A model generated the notes under the pieces. The model searched no databases, was not told the DNA's origin, and saw nothing but the letters and a program-made list of their open reading frames with translations. A DNA stretch of 64,000 bases from Cryoendolithus antarcticus (taxonomy: Eukaryota > Ascomycota > Dothideomycetes > Cladosporiales > Cladosporiaceae), in assembly GCA_002077065.1 (NCBI GenBank), contig NAJO01000025.1:310001-374000 (forward strand), in the 5' to 3' direction. Shown one piece after another: positions 41,183-52,098 of this stretch. Position 1 is the stretch's first letter. Each line of letters starts with the position of its first letter. The position numbers and the translations under genes were made by a program.

Positions 41183-42165
41183 TCAACACACATCCTCCGG
41201 CTCGCCAAACTCCCCACTCACTGGCCCGAGATCTCCATCCAGCGTTCTTCCGAAAAGCTCAAGCAACATCTGGAAGCATATTCCGGCGAGCGCCGGATCA
41301 TAGCGACCCTTCGACAACTCATCGCGGATAAATGCGTGCTGAGCCCAGGCCGGCTCATAGAACGAGAACGAGGCACCTGCCTCGTGGAGAGATTTGCGGA
41401 TGAGGTCGCGGCCATCGGGAGGAACGTGGGTGTCTTTCTTGCCGAAGATCTGAAGATGACACGGTCAGTGGCAGGGGGGACATGCAGCCGGGGCTCTCGA
41501 TAGCAAATGCAGACTACTTACCATAACAAGCTCACCCTTGATATCTTTGATTCGGTTCAGACTGTCGTCCTTCTTACCTTCTCCCAATGTTCGCGAGTGG
41601 ATGTCTGTGGCGAAGTAACACACAGCGGCTTTGATGCGTTTGTCGAATGCACAGCGGAATGCTAGATGTCCTCCGAGACACATGCCAGTAGCACCCTGAT
41701 TGCGTCATTAGCACGAAGTTCACATGTTCTTGTCTCGATGATACTCACTGCGTGCTGTTAGCCAGAGCTCAGAATGCGTCAAGACATCACCCTACCTATC
41801 CGCCCATTACACGTCTCCAGCCCCACCAGCAGATCAACACTCAACGTAGCATCCTCATCATACGCAGACACCTTCTTCGCGACCTTCCAGTCATTGCCCT
41901 TGTCCGTCCCCGGGCCATCGTAAGCAAGTGCCTCCGGTCCCGTGAACTCGTGATAGCTCGATGGAGCCGCACAAATGTAGCCATGACTGGCAATCTGACG
42001 GCAAAAGCGAGCTACAGGGCCAGTGACTTGGTAGATCTCGCTGAAGACAACTACACCTGGGAACTTTGCTTTCGGGTAGTTGGGGATTGAAGGATGGAAG
42101 AGAAAGACTCGCATGTCGCCGCCGGCTTTGGTCGGGACATCTTTGTGGGACTCGATGATCAACAT
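41183..42165 (-). CDS. Dienelactone hydrolase family protein
   Basis: Exons 42165-41791, 41695-41522 and 41449-41183 (272 codons with the stop). The start MLIIESHKDVPTKAGGDMRV and the block PGVVVFSEIYQVTGPVARF are typical of fungal DLH-like alpha/beta hydrolases. The likely catalytic triad is visible: Cys in GATGMCLGGHLAF, Asp in FGKKDTHVPPDGR and His in WAQHAFIRDE. The second intron (41450-41521, GTAAGT..CTTCAG) is firm. The first is uncertain at its 5' end: the phase-correct donor is a weak GTGATG, and a strong GTGAGTATC donor inside it hints at two introns around a tiny exon. The family opens dienelactones in aromatic breakdown, but most fungal members have unknown substrates. Cytosolic, no signal peptide. 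Confidence 0.82.
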
Positions 42166-42587
42166 GATGGAGTAGTGACCGGGAGGGTAGGACAGAGGTG
42201 TCCTGTTAGAGCAAAGTTGCCCTATTCTCTACTCTACTACATATTATGGATGAAGTGCAAGACGATAGTGGACCTCGACGGCACTTTGTCATTGGCTGAG
42301 CCAGTGTGGCTCCAAAAGTAGTAAGCCTTCCGGCTCAGGTACAGCCGTTGTCGCGATCGTGCCAGATTTGTGGCGTCGAGTCGCAAAATGTTAGGCTTAT
42401 GGCATCCCGCGGAGAGAGTAAATAGTCCACCGCTAGGCCAACTTCTTCCTTGCGCCTACGCGCTCTCACAATTATTGTATCCACATTGTCTCCGCGGTGA
42501 AATCTGGGACAGCTCGCGACCCAGCCATTGGCCTGACTCGGGTGGACCTCAGGATATTTTGTGTTTTGGTGAATTGCAGACGCGACA
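42166..42587. promoter_or_regulatory. Divergent promoter region, DLH / ERG4
   Basis: 422 bases between divergent start codons; no clear operator could be picked out by eye. Confidence 0.4.
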
Positions 42588-44290
42588 ATGACTATCACAA
42601 GGTCACAGACTGGCAAGACGCCAAGGTGAGTGCGGTAGAATGCCTGGGATTAGTTACTGTACTGATAGACGCTACAGGAAAGAAATGCCTGAAGGGTTCG
42701 TCGAGACGCCCACGCGGCAGCGCAACTCGCGCAAGAGCACAGCAGAAAACTTGCTCTCAGAGAATGCACCACCCATCGTGACAGGGCGTGACCCCGTGGT
42801 GTCAACTCCGAAAGACGAGGCGAAGATCCTAGCGAAGGACCTCAATGGACATGTCAATGGAGCGCCCAAGGGCAAAGTCGTGGACGGCTGGTTGGAAGGC
42901 GGAGACCCCAAGATCGACCACAACCCGCACTTCGACTTTGGCGGATCTTTCGGTGTGACGGGTATGATGATCGGCTTCCCGTTGTTGATGTGGTATATGT
43001 GGATTGGCGCGACATACTACGATGGCAAGTTCCCGTCAGAGCCCAGCATGGACTGGAGCCACTGGATAAAGCACATGGGCAGTTTGGTCTATACTGGCGC
43101 ATTCCCTCACTTGAAGGCGTGGACGATCTACTGGACTTTCCTCATCGTGCAAGGCATCATGTACATGACGCTTCCCGGTGTGTACTCAACCGGCAAGCCT
43201 CTCCCGCACGAGGGCGGTAAGCAACTTCAATACTACTGCAACGGCGTCTGGTCTTTCTTCACCACCATCGCCATCGCCCTCGGCCTCCACGTCACCGGCC
43301 TCTTCCCGCTCTACACGCTTATCGACGAGTTCGGCCCGATCATGAGCGTGGCTATCATCTCCGGCTATCTCGTCAGCATCGTGGCCTACATCTCCGCCCT
43401 CGCCCGCGGAGCCGAGCATCGCATGACAGGCTACCACGTCTATGACTTCTTCATGGGCGCCGAGCTGAACCCGCGCATGTTCGGCTGGCTAGACTTCAAG
43501 ATGTTCTTCGAGCTCCGCCTGCCGTGGTTCATCCTGTTCTTGACAACCCTCTCAGCCGCAGCACGACAGTACGAGCAATACGGCTTCGTGTCAGGCGAAG
43601 TCTGGTTCCTGCTCATGGCACACTTCCTATACGCCAACGCTTGCGCCAAAGGAGAGGAGATGATCGTAGTGACCTGGGACATGTACTACGAGAAATGGGG
43701 CTTCATGCTCATCTTCTGGAACTTGGCAGGTGTGCCGCTCAGCTACTGCCACTGCACTATTTACCTCGCGAACCACGATCCGAGCGTCTACGCGTGGTCG
43801 AAGCCCGCCCTGTTCTTCCTCTTCAGCTCCTACCTCTTCGCCTACTGGGTTTGGGATACTGGTAACAGTCAGAAATGCATGTTCCGCAGTGCGGAGCGAG
43901 GCTACGATCAACATCGCAAGACGTTCCCTCAGCTACCTTGGAAGTTCGTCAAGAACCCTGAGGTCATCAGGACGGCTTCTGGAGACTCGCTGCTGTGTGA
44001 CGGCTGGTTCAAGTACGCGAGGAAGATCCATTATACTGCGGATCTGTACTTTGCGGTGACTTGGGGCCTCATCACTGGGTTTCAAAGTCCGTTTCCGTGG
44101 TTCTACCCGGCGTTCTTCTCGGTCATGATTGTGCATCGCGCGTATCGGGATATTCAGAGGTGTAAGGAGAAGTATGGGGAGGCCTGGGTGGAGTATGAGA
44201 AGAGGGTGCCGTATTTGTTCATTCCGGTATGTGAGATGTCCTTTGCTGGTGCACAACGATTGCTGATATCAATCTTAGTACGTGATATGA
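42588..44290 (+). CDS. ERG4: Delta(24(24(1)))-sterol reductase ERG4
   Basis: Exons 42588-42625, 42678-44226 and 44279-44290; 532 residues. Exon 1 gives [20 protein letters not shown] in phase, so the start is at 42588 and not the ATG at 42640 in the intron or 42685. The protein is polytopic: [51 protein letters not shown] (a sterol-reductase signature), [18 protein letters not shown] and [15 protein letters not shown] near the end. The last exon has 12 bases and adds only YVI and the stop, completing the conserved YLFIPYV end. Erg4 carries out the last step of ergosterol synthesis in the ER, reducing the C24(28) double bond of ergosta-5,7,22,24(28)-tetraenol with NADPH. Confidence 0.95.
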
Positions 44291-44498
44291 GTGTCGCAAG
44301 GCCATCTGGCGCGTGCCCACTGAGCGGCTGCAGTCAGTCTATCAGCCTCAGGCGATGCAAAAGTGAAGACATGCAGAAAGTGCGCGACAGTTGCATTTTC
44401 TGTATATACTATACTAATGTACATAAAACTCGTTGTACCGCCACGTGGCTCTCATCTATCGTCTATCATCTACATTGCAGCTCTCATGGCCCTGTTCG

Positions 44499-45774
44499 TC
44501 ACTCCTTCTCGATCTTACTCTCCCATCCACAATCACTCAGCGCCCACTTCACAGCCTCCCCGACATTCTGCACCAGCGCATCCGGCCTCGCGTACTCCGG
44601 CGCCTCATCCCCATGACTCCCACTGAACACCCCGGTCTTCACCAGCAGACTCCGCCACTGACTCCCATACGGGCTGTCGTACGCATTCGCGCCCCTGATA
44701 TCGCTCTCCGGGTTATCTCCCACCATATACACCCTGCTCAACGGATTATTCAATCCCGGCGCTCCAAAGAGCGTCTTCCTATGCGCTCTGAGTCTCCGCT
44801 CCGCAAACTCATACGTAGCCTGACTCGGCTTGCCAATTAGTGTGTGCGCCAATTCCGCACCGCTTGTGACCTTGTCCCATAAACCAGCGAAAGCGTGTTG
44901 AAAACCACCTTGCCCTAAGCGTGGAAGGGGATGAGCGGAAGCCCACCAAAGATCCGGGTTGGAGTAGTAGAGATGTGGTTGGGAATCTTGCAGGTAGCCG
45001 TTATTGGGTAGCGAGGCGTCCCCATTCTTTGGCGAGAGCGTGCCGAGAACTCCCTTCGAGGAAAGCAGGAGGTCGAGTAGGATTGTGCTGTCTAGACCCC
45101 AGTCGCGGGGATCGTTGTACACGAATATCGCATCTACCTTTAGCGGGTCTGCAGAGGGGAGTGGGCGGGCGAAAGAGCTGTAGTAGTCCAAGAAGTTCCT
45201 CGCAAAGGGCCAGATCTCGGGATGCGCTGTCAAGATATCGCCTGGCGTCACGACATTGTCGAAGCCATAGCTCCGCGCTACGTCGGCGCATTTCGAGCCA
45301 TCTCCGCCGGCTACTAGCACTGTCTTAGAGTGCAGGTGTGTGAGCTCCGCGAAGGGCGTGTGAGATTGGACTAGCAGGGAGGTGTCGAGCTCGATGTCGA
45401 GCTTGTTCGAGAGATCCGTGATCCGCTCGGCTTCTGTCTTGCCGCCGCCGTTTGTGAGCAGGATGAAGGGGATGCGTTGGGATTGGAGGTGGAGGAGGGC
45501 TGAGCGGGCAGAGGGGATTGGGGTGGAGGAGCGGAGAAGGACGCCGTCGATGCTGAGGTACCGTCAGCGGCTGGTAGAGCGAAGAGAAATGCAAGCCTGC
45601 TTACTCAAACGCAAAGGCAAAGTCAGGGACCTTGGTCAGTTGAGGTATGGCTTGGAATCCTCGTCTTTGCCCAGTGCACCGGCATGTAGAGGGACTCAGG
45701 GCGGCGCCAGTGTATGCTGATCGAACGCCATTGGCAGATCTGAGACCTCTGAACGGTCTCGATACAGCGGCCAT
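44499..45774 (-). CDS. HAD-superfamily hydrolase, CECR5/YKR070W type, mitochondrial
   Basis: Two exons, 45774-45605 and 45552-44499; 407 residues. The intron (52 nt, GTAAGC..CTGACGG..CTCAG) is placed inside the first HAD motif and restores [15 protein letters not shown], with the DxD nucleophile and acid. Motif II is in [17 protein letters not shown], and the final Mg2+-binding motif is [17 protein letters not shown], as in the subfamily IIA proteins called CECR5/HDHD5. The N-terminus ([19 protein letters not shown]) is basic and looks like a mitochondrial presequence. Substrate unknown; the yeast relative is mitochondrial. The 3' end faces the end of ERG4, 208 bases away. Confidence 0.88.
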
Positions 45775-46154
45775 GCGCCTTCTGAAAGATGGGAGGTGTT
45801 GAGCATTGTGTTGTGTCCACATCAGGCACACTGATCTGAGGTCATGCTTGCGGAGGGCTTGGCCTTTGAGCCTGCTCTGCGAGACAAATAAACGGTCTTT
45901 CAAATGACAATCATGTACTCGGCTACTTGCACAGTCGATAATGTCGAGTGGTGAATCAAATGAACATTATTGTAGCTATAACCCTCAGGCTTCTATCTGG
46001 TCGTGATTGCCGCTCTCAATACCCCCCGTGCCTCCAAATGCATAAGATGTGAGGCCGTCAATGCTTCTCCCCTCGCTAAACCGACAATGCATTGCCATGA
46101 ACTCGCTCGACGCAATGTCTCCATACCGCATACTCACACATACAGGCCAGGATC
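45775..46154. other. Intergenic; nothing recognised
   Basis: About 0.38 kb upstream of the HAD gene and downstream of the FAD monooxygenase. Confidence 0.5.
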
Positions 46155-47405
46155 TCACGCCATCTTCTCGAACGCCGCATATGGCATCAGCGTAGGCTGT
46201 CTATTCTCCGCAGTATTCTTCTTGTCAGCTGGCGACATTCTGCCCACAATCCAAGCCACGACCGTGATCAACCGCTGAAACACCCAACGATGTACTCGGC
46301 CAGCGGGATGCAGCAGCTTCGGACCCGAAGATGGATCTGGTAGGTGTGAATTGACGATCGGGCGAAAGACGCTCTCGTACGCTGCGAAGGCTCGCTGTGG
46401 ATGCTCTCCGTCCTTCAGCGTGCTCATCTCGCCAGCCAGGTAGTAAGCAGACATTAGCGCAAGCGATGCACCCATCCCAGCTAGGGGCGTGGGACAGAAT
46501 GCTGCGTCGCCCATGCAGATTACACGGGAGGTGTGCCAGTAAGGCATCCTGATCTGCTGTAAGCTTTGGAAGTAGAAGTCCGGCGACTCGGGCATTGCGT
46601 CGACCAGCCGTTTGGCCTCCCAGCCAAGATTGGAGTACTACTTCGCGATATGCTTTTCCTGCGTCAAGCGATCGGCACGCTTAATGTCCTCCCACGACTT
46701 CTTCTGCGCTGCATTCCGTGGCACACATGTGAACATTGCTCTGGTCGTGCCGTGGGGGTCGGGCCTAGTGCCGATGATCTTGGAGTCTAGGGCTTGGTAG
46801 AGATTCCAGTACTTGTTGTCGTTTGCGGTTTTGGGGACCGTGAAGTAGGCTGCGTAGACACCCATATCTACGACACTGACTGCCGACTCGGGGAAGCACA
46901 TGCTGCGTGTCTTCGACCATTGCCCATCTGCTGCGACTAGAGCGTCGAAAGACTCCGTCTCGCCATCGCTAAGCTCAACTCGATCGAGCTCGTCGCCATC
47001 CTGTTTGCTCGAGAACACGCGCTTGATGGTAGTGCCGAATCGGAAATGCACGTTCGGCAAGACTTTCGTAACTTCGTATGTGATCAGCGCAAGATCACCC
47101 CGTAGAATCTCGAGCTCAGACGTTGGCCCGCCTGCACCTGTCACTGGGAAAGGCGCGAAAGGTCGGCCGTTGGGGCTGATGAATTGAGTGCCTTCCTCGG
47201 TGGTGTTGTATCGTCGAACCTGCTCCATCAAGCCCATCTTCTTGATGACGTCGATTGCTTGGTCCTCAATGTCGACATTCTGACCGTGAGCAAGGAGTCG
47301 TGGTGCCTTCTCGAGGACCGTCACGTCGATATGGCGACCTGCCGTGGCGAGAAAGTAGGCTGCTGTTGAACCAGCTATGCCGGCGCCGCTGATGATGACA
47401 CGCAT
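46155..47405 (-). pseudogene. FAD-dependent monooxygenase interrupted by one TAG
   Basis: An intronless frame of 417 codons from ATG 47405. The N-terminus has the FAD-binding GxGxxG motif (ISGAGIAGSTAAYFLATAG), the middle DALVAADGQWSKTR, and the second FAD motif VICMGDAAFCPTPLAGMG near the C-terminus, all as in PHBH-type flavoprotein monooxygenases (FAD_binding_3). A single TAG at 46638-46640 lies between EKHIAK and YSNLGWEAKRLVDAM in the same frame; relatives read through here, and a one-base change to TAC/TAT would give YYSNLGWE. The truncated product would lack the second FAD motif, so it is probably inactive unless the stop is suppressed or an error. The end SPADKKNTAENRQ..YAAFEKMA is intact, which suggests that the lesion is recent. 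The substrate is unknown; such enzymes hydroxylate aromatic or polyketide compounds. Confidence 0.82.
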
Positions 47406-48787
47406 GATGGGTAGTGCTGCGACTTGGAGATGTAGTCACGCAATAGAGTCGTTTGTGATGCCACAAGATCGCTGAAAGAAGCGAGGAGAAGTGATGATCT
47501 GGAGATGGGACTTGATGCGCTGCGACCTTGAAACTTTTGCGGTACTGATGAACTTATACTTGCCCCTCTCGTGTTGCTCCTACGCTGACGGACAATACTC
47601 CACTCCGTTAGTGGACTCAAAACGCTCATAGTGTGATGGAAGTGACGTTAATATTGTTTGCGAGTGCATTACAGGACATTCGGGCGCTGAAACGCCCGAC
47701 TCCGCAGCCATGATAATAAGGATCGTGATTGGCTTCGAAAGGTTGTGCACGAAAGATTACCTCCTCCAGCTTGTTCCCGAGCAAAATATGCGGGCCGTCC
47801 TTATTAATTTGTCCGCCAACGGAAAATAGATCAACCCGATGGTTGTCTATCCATATTCCGGCATCCTGTTTTTGCGCGTCTATACAGATAATCATGACTG
47901 GAAATGTCTGAGTCTCAGCCCGCTGAAGGGACGCCACCTGCCATCATATCATTGCTAATGCTGTGCCGACTGCAAACATCGACAACAGTGATACCCGCGT
48001 GGAAGATCGTCGAGACCGGGCGGAAGTCCGTTGTCAATGGTAACGTGATGGAGGGAATTGGAGTTGACATCTTGCGAATGAGACATTCAGCACCATTCTA
48101 CCTCCACTGTGGCTTCGATCTGAACAACGGCTCAAGCGGTAGCCTTCGAATGCTTCTTCGACGTCCTCGAGTCAGTACTTACCGTTCCTGCAGCGATGCT
48201 TGCCAGGTACTCGCAGCGGTTAAACTGCCAAAGTGCAGTACGAACCACTGGATAAAGGCGGGATCTGCAATGAATTGAACCTCCAGCTCTTGGCTAATAG
48301 CAAGCTGACATCAATCTACATGATCACAGTCGCAGTGTAGTAGATTTGAAGTGGAAAGGAAGGCATGATGTCGAGCACAATGGGATGCAACGAACATGAA
48401 ACACTTGCGTTCTTCGAAGACAAGCAGCACAAGATCTTCTCAAACCATGGCGTTATGCAGGATGATGGAGATCGTCCTCCACACACTCCGCTCCGGGGTT
48501 GACTGGATATCCCCGCATACCGAAAGGTCAATTTTCTCGGGTAGCTGGACAGGCTCGTCTTCACTAGGATCATGCGGCCATTTTGATGTGCTGTGGGACT
48601 AACGTGCTACCCGCTGATGACACAATATGGCTCTAGCATTGCTACACTATGCCGGCTAATTGAACGATGAAGAATATGCCACCGTGATGCTTGTAGGTAT
48701 GGGCACAGGTATAAGTCTGTGAGTATGCCTCTCCAAGAGATCTGCCTTCCTCCTCACGAAGCCAAATCAACGTGAAAAGCCTCCATC
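47406..48787. other. 1.4 kb intergenic with one orphan minus-strand frame
   Basis: Divergent spacer between the FAD monooxygenase and the GH93-like gene. It holds the orphan frame at 47626-47895; the rest shows only short frames. Confidence 0.45.
47626..47895 (-). CDS. Orphan ORF, 89 codons, unknown
   Basis: From ATG 47895: MIICIDAQKQDAGIWIDNHR onward, with balanced amino-acid composition, a YYHGCGVGRFSARM segment and end INVTSITL. The region is poorer in G+C than neighbouring genes. No family recognised; it might be a fragment of a foreign or decayed gene, or chance. Confidence 0.25.
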   Translation of the reverse strand: MIICIDAQKQDAGIWIDNHRVDLFSVGGQINKDGPHILLGNKLEEVIFRAQPFEANHDPYYHGCGVGRFSARMSCNALANNINVTSITL

Positions 48788-50174
48788 ATGCTTTTCTCAC
48801 TTCTCGCATCCGCGGCTCTTGCCCAAGTATCCTTCGCACACCCTCCCGGTAAGCCACCAGGTCACGGTGGACCACCAGGACATGGACCACCATGGCATGG
48901 CCCGCCACCACCTCCTCCAGCGCCCCCAGCGCCCCCAGCGCCCCCAGCGCCCCCAGCGCCGGTGAACGCATCTGCGCCACAGCCATGGGGCTACTTCAAC
49001 AACGTGACGATCTACCAGCCCAAGGGCAAGGAGAGCATCACCTACCCTCGCTTCGTCGAGCTCGAGGATGAGACCATCATCGCCACCTCAGCCCTTTCCG
49101 GCAACAACCCTAACTACTTCCCCGTCTTCGAGAGCAAGGACGGCGGCGCCAGCTGGACGTACATCTCCAATCTGACTGATCAAGTCAACGGCTGGGGTTT
49201 CAGCGCGCAGCCAGCTCTGACTGAGCTTCCCTTCCCGCTCGGCGGCTACCCTGCGGGCACCATTCTCGGCTCCGGCAACAGCTGGAGTGGAAACGGCACC
49301 AAGATCGACTTGTACGCTAGCACAGACAGGGCGAGGACCTGGCACTTTGTCAGCCACATTGCTGCGGGTGGCCCACCGAACACCACGAACGGTGCTACGC
49401 CTGTCTGGGAGCCGACTCTGCTGTAAATGTGCCGCATTGAACGTGCTGCATGATCAACGCTAACACAATTCCAGTCCCTACAACGGCGAGCTCGTCGCCT
49501 ACTACTCCGACCAGCGCGACCCGCTCCACGGCCAGAAGCTTTCCCACCAAGTCTCCACCGACCTCAAGACCTGGGGCCCAGTCGTCAACGACGTTGCCTA
49601 TGACCTCTACGAGGCTCGCCCGGGCATGACCAACATTGCCTTCATCAAGCCTCTGAACAAGTGGATCCTTGTCCACGAGCGGCCGATCGGCAACTCCAGC
49701 TCCTACGGTGTCAACTACCCGGTGTACTACGTGATCGCAGACACTCCACTTACTTTCGGCCAACACGAGGACATGCCGCTTGTTGTGAACAACAAGACGG
49801 CGCCCAACGCTTCGCCTTACGTTCAGTGGTCGCCCCTTGGTGGCCCCCTCGGCACGATTGTCGTGTCCGACGCTGACACTCGTGGTGTATACACCAACCA
49901 GGCTGGTGGTGCGCTTGATAAGGTAGAATTGCTCCATCCATACGACCTAGCTCCGAGCCAATACTGACTACCGCCACAGTGGGAAGAGCATGCTACGCCC
50001 GCTGGAGCTGTGTACAGCCGCGCTGTCCAGATCTTCAAGAAGCGTCCCGACCACCTACTCATCTATGGCGGTGCAACTTACAATGACCGTGCCAAGGGCA
50101 TCCAGACGCCGTTCTCGGCGACTGTTGTCAACCTATTGGAGACACTGAAGCAGCCGGCTGATGTGCCTACTTAG
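48788..50174 (+). CDS. Secreted sialidase-fold (BNR) glycosidase, probable GH93 exo-arabinanase
   Basis: Exons 48788-49422, 49475-49922 and 49980-50174; 425 residues. A signal peptide (MLFSLLASAALAQVSFA) is followed by a low-complexity Gly/His/Pro linker with PPGHGGPPGHGPPWHGPP and repeated PPA units. The enzyme domain then starts at NVTIYQPKGKESITYPRFV. Asp-box-like turns are visible (SKDGGASWTY, STDRARTWHF), and the blocks LVAYYSDQRDP, WGPVVNDVAYDLYEARPGM and WILVHERPIG fit fungal GH93 proteins. Those are exo-alpha-1,5-L-arabinanases that release arabinobiose from pectin side chains. Both introns have good borders (GTAAAT..CTAACA..CCAG, GTAGAA..CTGAC..CACAG). GH93 is the best match by eye; another six-bladed sialidase-fold family is possible. 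Confidence 0.8.
48919..48960 (+). repeat. 9-bp coding minisatellite, about 4.7 copies
   Basis: Perfect AGCGCCCCC units in phase with the reading frame, encoding repeated Pro-Pro-Ala in the linker of the GH93-like enzyme. Copy-number changes would keep the frame. Confidence 0.9.
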
Positions 50175-50595
50175 ACGTTGCGATGGATTTTGTCCTCTGT
50201 AGTTACGACGCCGTTGCAACACTAAGGTAATATATAGTCAATCAAAAGCAGCCATGTCAAACATTTCTATAACGTTAACTGATCCTGCTGTCCCGACCTG
50301 CTGACTACGTGTCTTCTCAAGCACGCACAGCTTTGTAACATCGCGATGCTTTTATGCTGCAGTAGCTTCATGTGGAGTAGTACAATCTTTATGAACGATA
50401 GACTTTATGGACATCTGGGGTATGACGATCTGTACAGCATGACACCGAGGCATGGTCATGGAGGATTTATTCCCGTTGACATGTATGATAAATCGTGTGG
50501 CCAGCCTCAATTGTCGTTTGCTAATAACCATAACCCAGAGTGCCAGACTCGACACGAACTAATTGTCTGCCTGAACGAGTAACTACACAATAGCC
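50175..50595. other. Intergenic; nothing recognised
   Basis: About 0.42 kb between two plus-strand genes; a 78-codon frame at 50346-50582 has no family signal. Confidence 0.5.
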
Positions 50596-51840
50596 ATGGC
50601 GTGGAGAACTACTTTGCTCTTGGCTCTGGTCGCCACACGCTCTATTGCAGCGCCAGCAGCATCCAGTGGATTCACGTACTACAATCTCAAAACGCCTCTA
50701 GCAGCGCCTTGCGACATTGACACAGGACCGGATGGCGCCATCTATGTGCGCAATACTGCATTTCGAATCTTTTCATATAATTACCAACTAACTTCGAACA
50801 CAGGCCGACACCTTCCTGTCGAACAAGATCGTTCGCATTGATCCCAAGTCAGGCGTATTGACCGAGTACAACATCCCTTACACCCTCGCACCACTGCCGG
50901 TCCCAAATTTTGCAGCTCTCAGCGCAGCTCAAGGCCGCGTTGCAGGCTCATGCGTCGTCCGGACTGGCAAAGATGGCAAAGTGTATGTCGCCACAGGCAT
51001 CCGGAACCAAATGGCCAGGATCGACCCCAACACCAAGGTCGTGGAAGTGTTCAACACTGGAGATCCCGTTCAGAACGCGCTGGGTGATCTCCAGCCTTTC
51101 AATGATGGGTGGCCCGGCGAGACTGGAGTGAGTGCTCCCGTTGGTATCGCAGAAAGTGTGACCACTGACATCCAGTATTAGATGTGGTTCACCATGACCA
51201 CAGCCGGCAAGCTCTGTCTCTTCGACTACGTGACGACAAAGACCAAGTGTTGGACTGTCCCTACTCCGGGCTCCGGGGCTCTTGGAGTGCAGGTCGCAAG
51301 CGACAAGGCTGTCTGGATCACCGAGATGCTTTCAAGCAAGATTGGACGCTTCGACCCACGGAACGAGACTTGGACTGAGTACCAGCTGCCAGCGACGGCG
51401 GCACTGCCGACGGTCATCCGTGTCGAATATCTGGGCAAGATCTGGTTCACTAGTTTGGCCGGGGACTCGCAAGTCAGCATCGACATCAAGACTAAGGCGA
51501 TCCAGGTCTTCATCGACGATAAAACGAGTCCAGTGGCGCTGCCAAATGAGAACACGCTAGATCGTAATGGTAGAATTTGTGAGTAATGTTGAGCAACTTT
51601 AGCATTGTACTTGACTGATGTTCGATGCTAGGGTTCTCTACTATCACGACCAACTCGCTCAACACGTACACTCCCACGACGAACCAGTTCGGTATCATCT
51701 ACCAGCCAGGTACAGTGCTTAATGTCGGCGGTACTAGTGTGCTGCCGAATGGAAACATCAGCATGCATTATGATAATGGCACGAACTCGATTTGGTTTGC
51801 AGGCCTGGCGACGAACTTTGTCGGAAAGTATCAGTTGTAG
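50596..51840 (+). CDS. Secreted SMP-30/streptogramin lyase (Vgb)-like beta-propeller
   Basis: Exons 50596-50745, 50804-51127, 51182-51578 and 51632-51840; 359 residues. Signal peptide MAWRTTLLLALVATRSIAAP. Repeated propeller strands follow: CDIDTGPDGAIY/ADTFLSNKIVRIDP, GKVYVATGIRNQMARIDP, AVWITEMLSSKIGRFDP, KIWFTSLAGDSQVSID and SIWFAGLATNFVGKYQL, the pattern of Vgb/SMP-30-like proteins. Intron 2 ends in TAG at 51179-51181, so the stop that appears to split the gene is the splice acceptor. Streptogramin lyases open cyclic antibiotics by elimination, but secreted fungal relatives have no known substrate and lactonase activity is equally possible. Confidence 0.8.
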
Positions 51841-52098
51841 CGGATATTCTGTACAAAGATGTTCACCTCCCCGGCCGTTGAGAAAAGACCTATGGTCCTT
51901 TCACTCAACTCCAGCCCGCAGAATCGGATCGCAGCTACGTTGAGATACAGCCGTGACTTCTCGCAATATGTTTCGTGGGGGTCTGGTGTCTCTCGGGGAT
52001 GCATCGAGGTGGCGGGCCTTGCCACGGTCTAGAGGATAGGTGCAGTGGCCAGGTCACCATCGTTCGGAGAACCACACCTTACCGAGCGCTGAGCTTGC

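Noticed and set aside
51179..51181. In-frame TAG in the Vgb-like gene as another nonsense mutation
   Set aside because: It is the acceptor of a well-formed 54-nt intron (GTGAGT..CACTGAC..TTAG) and disappears on splicing.
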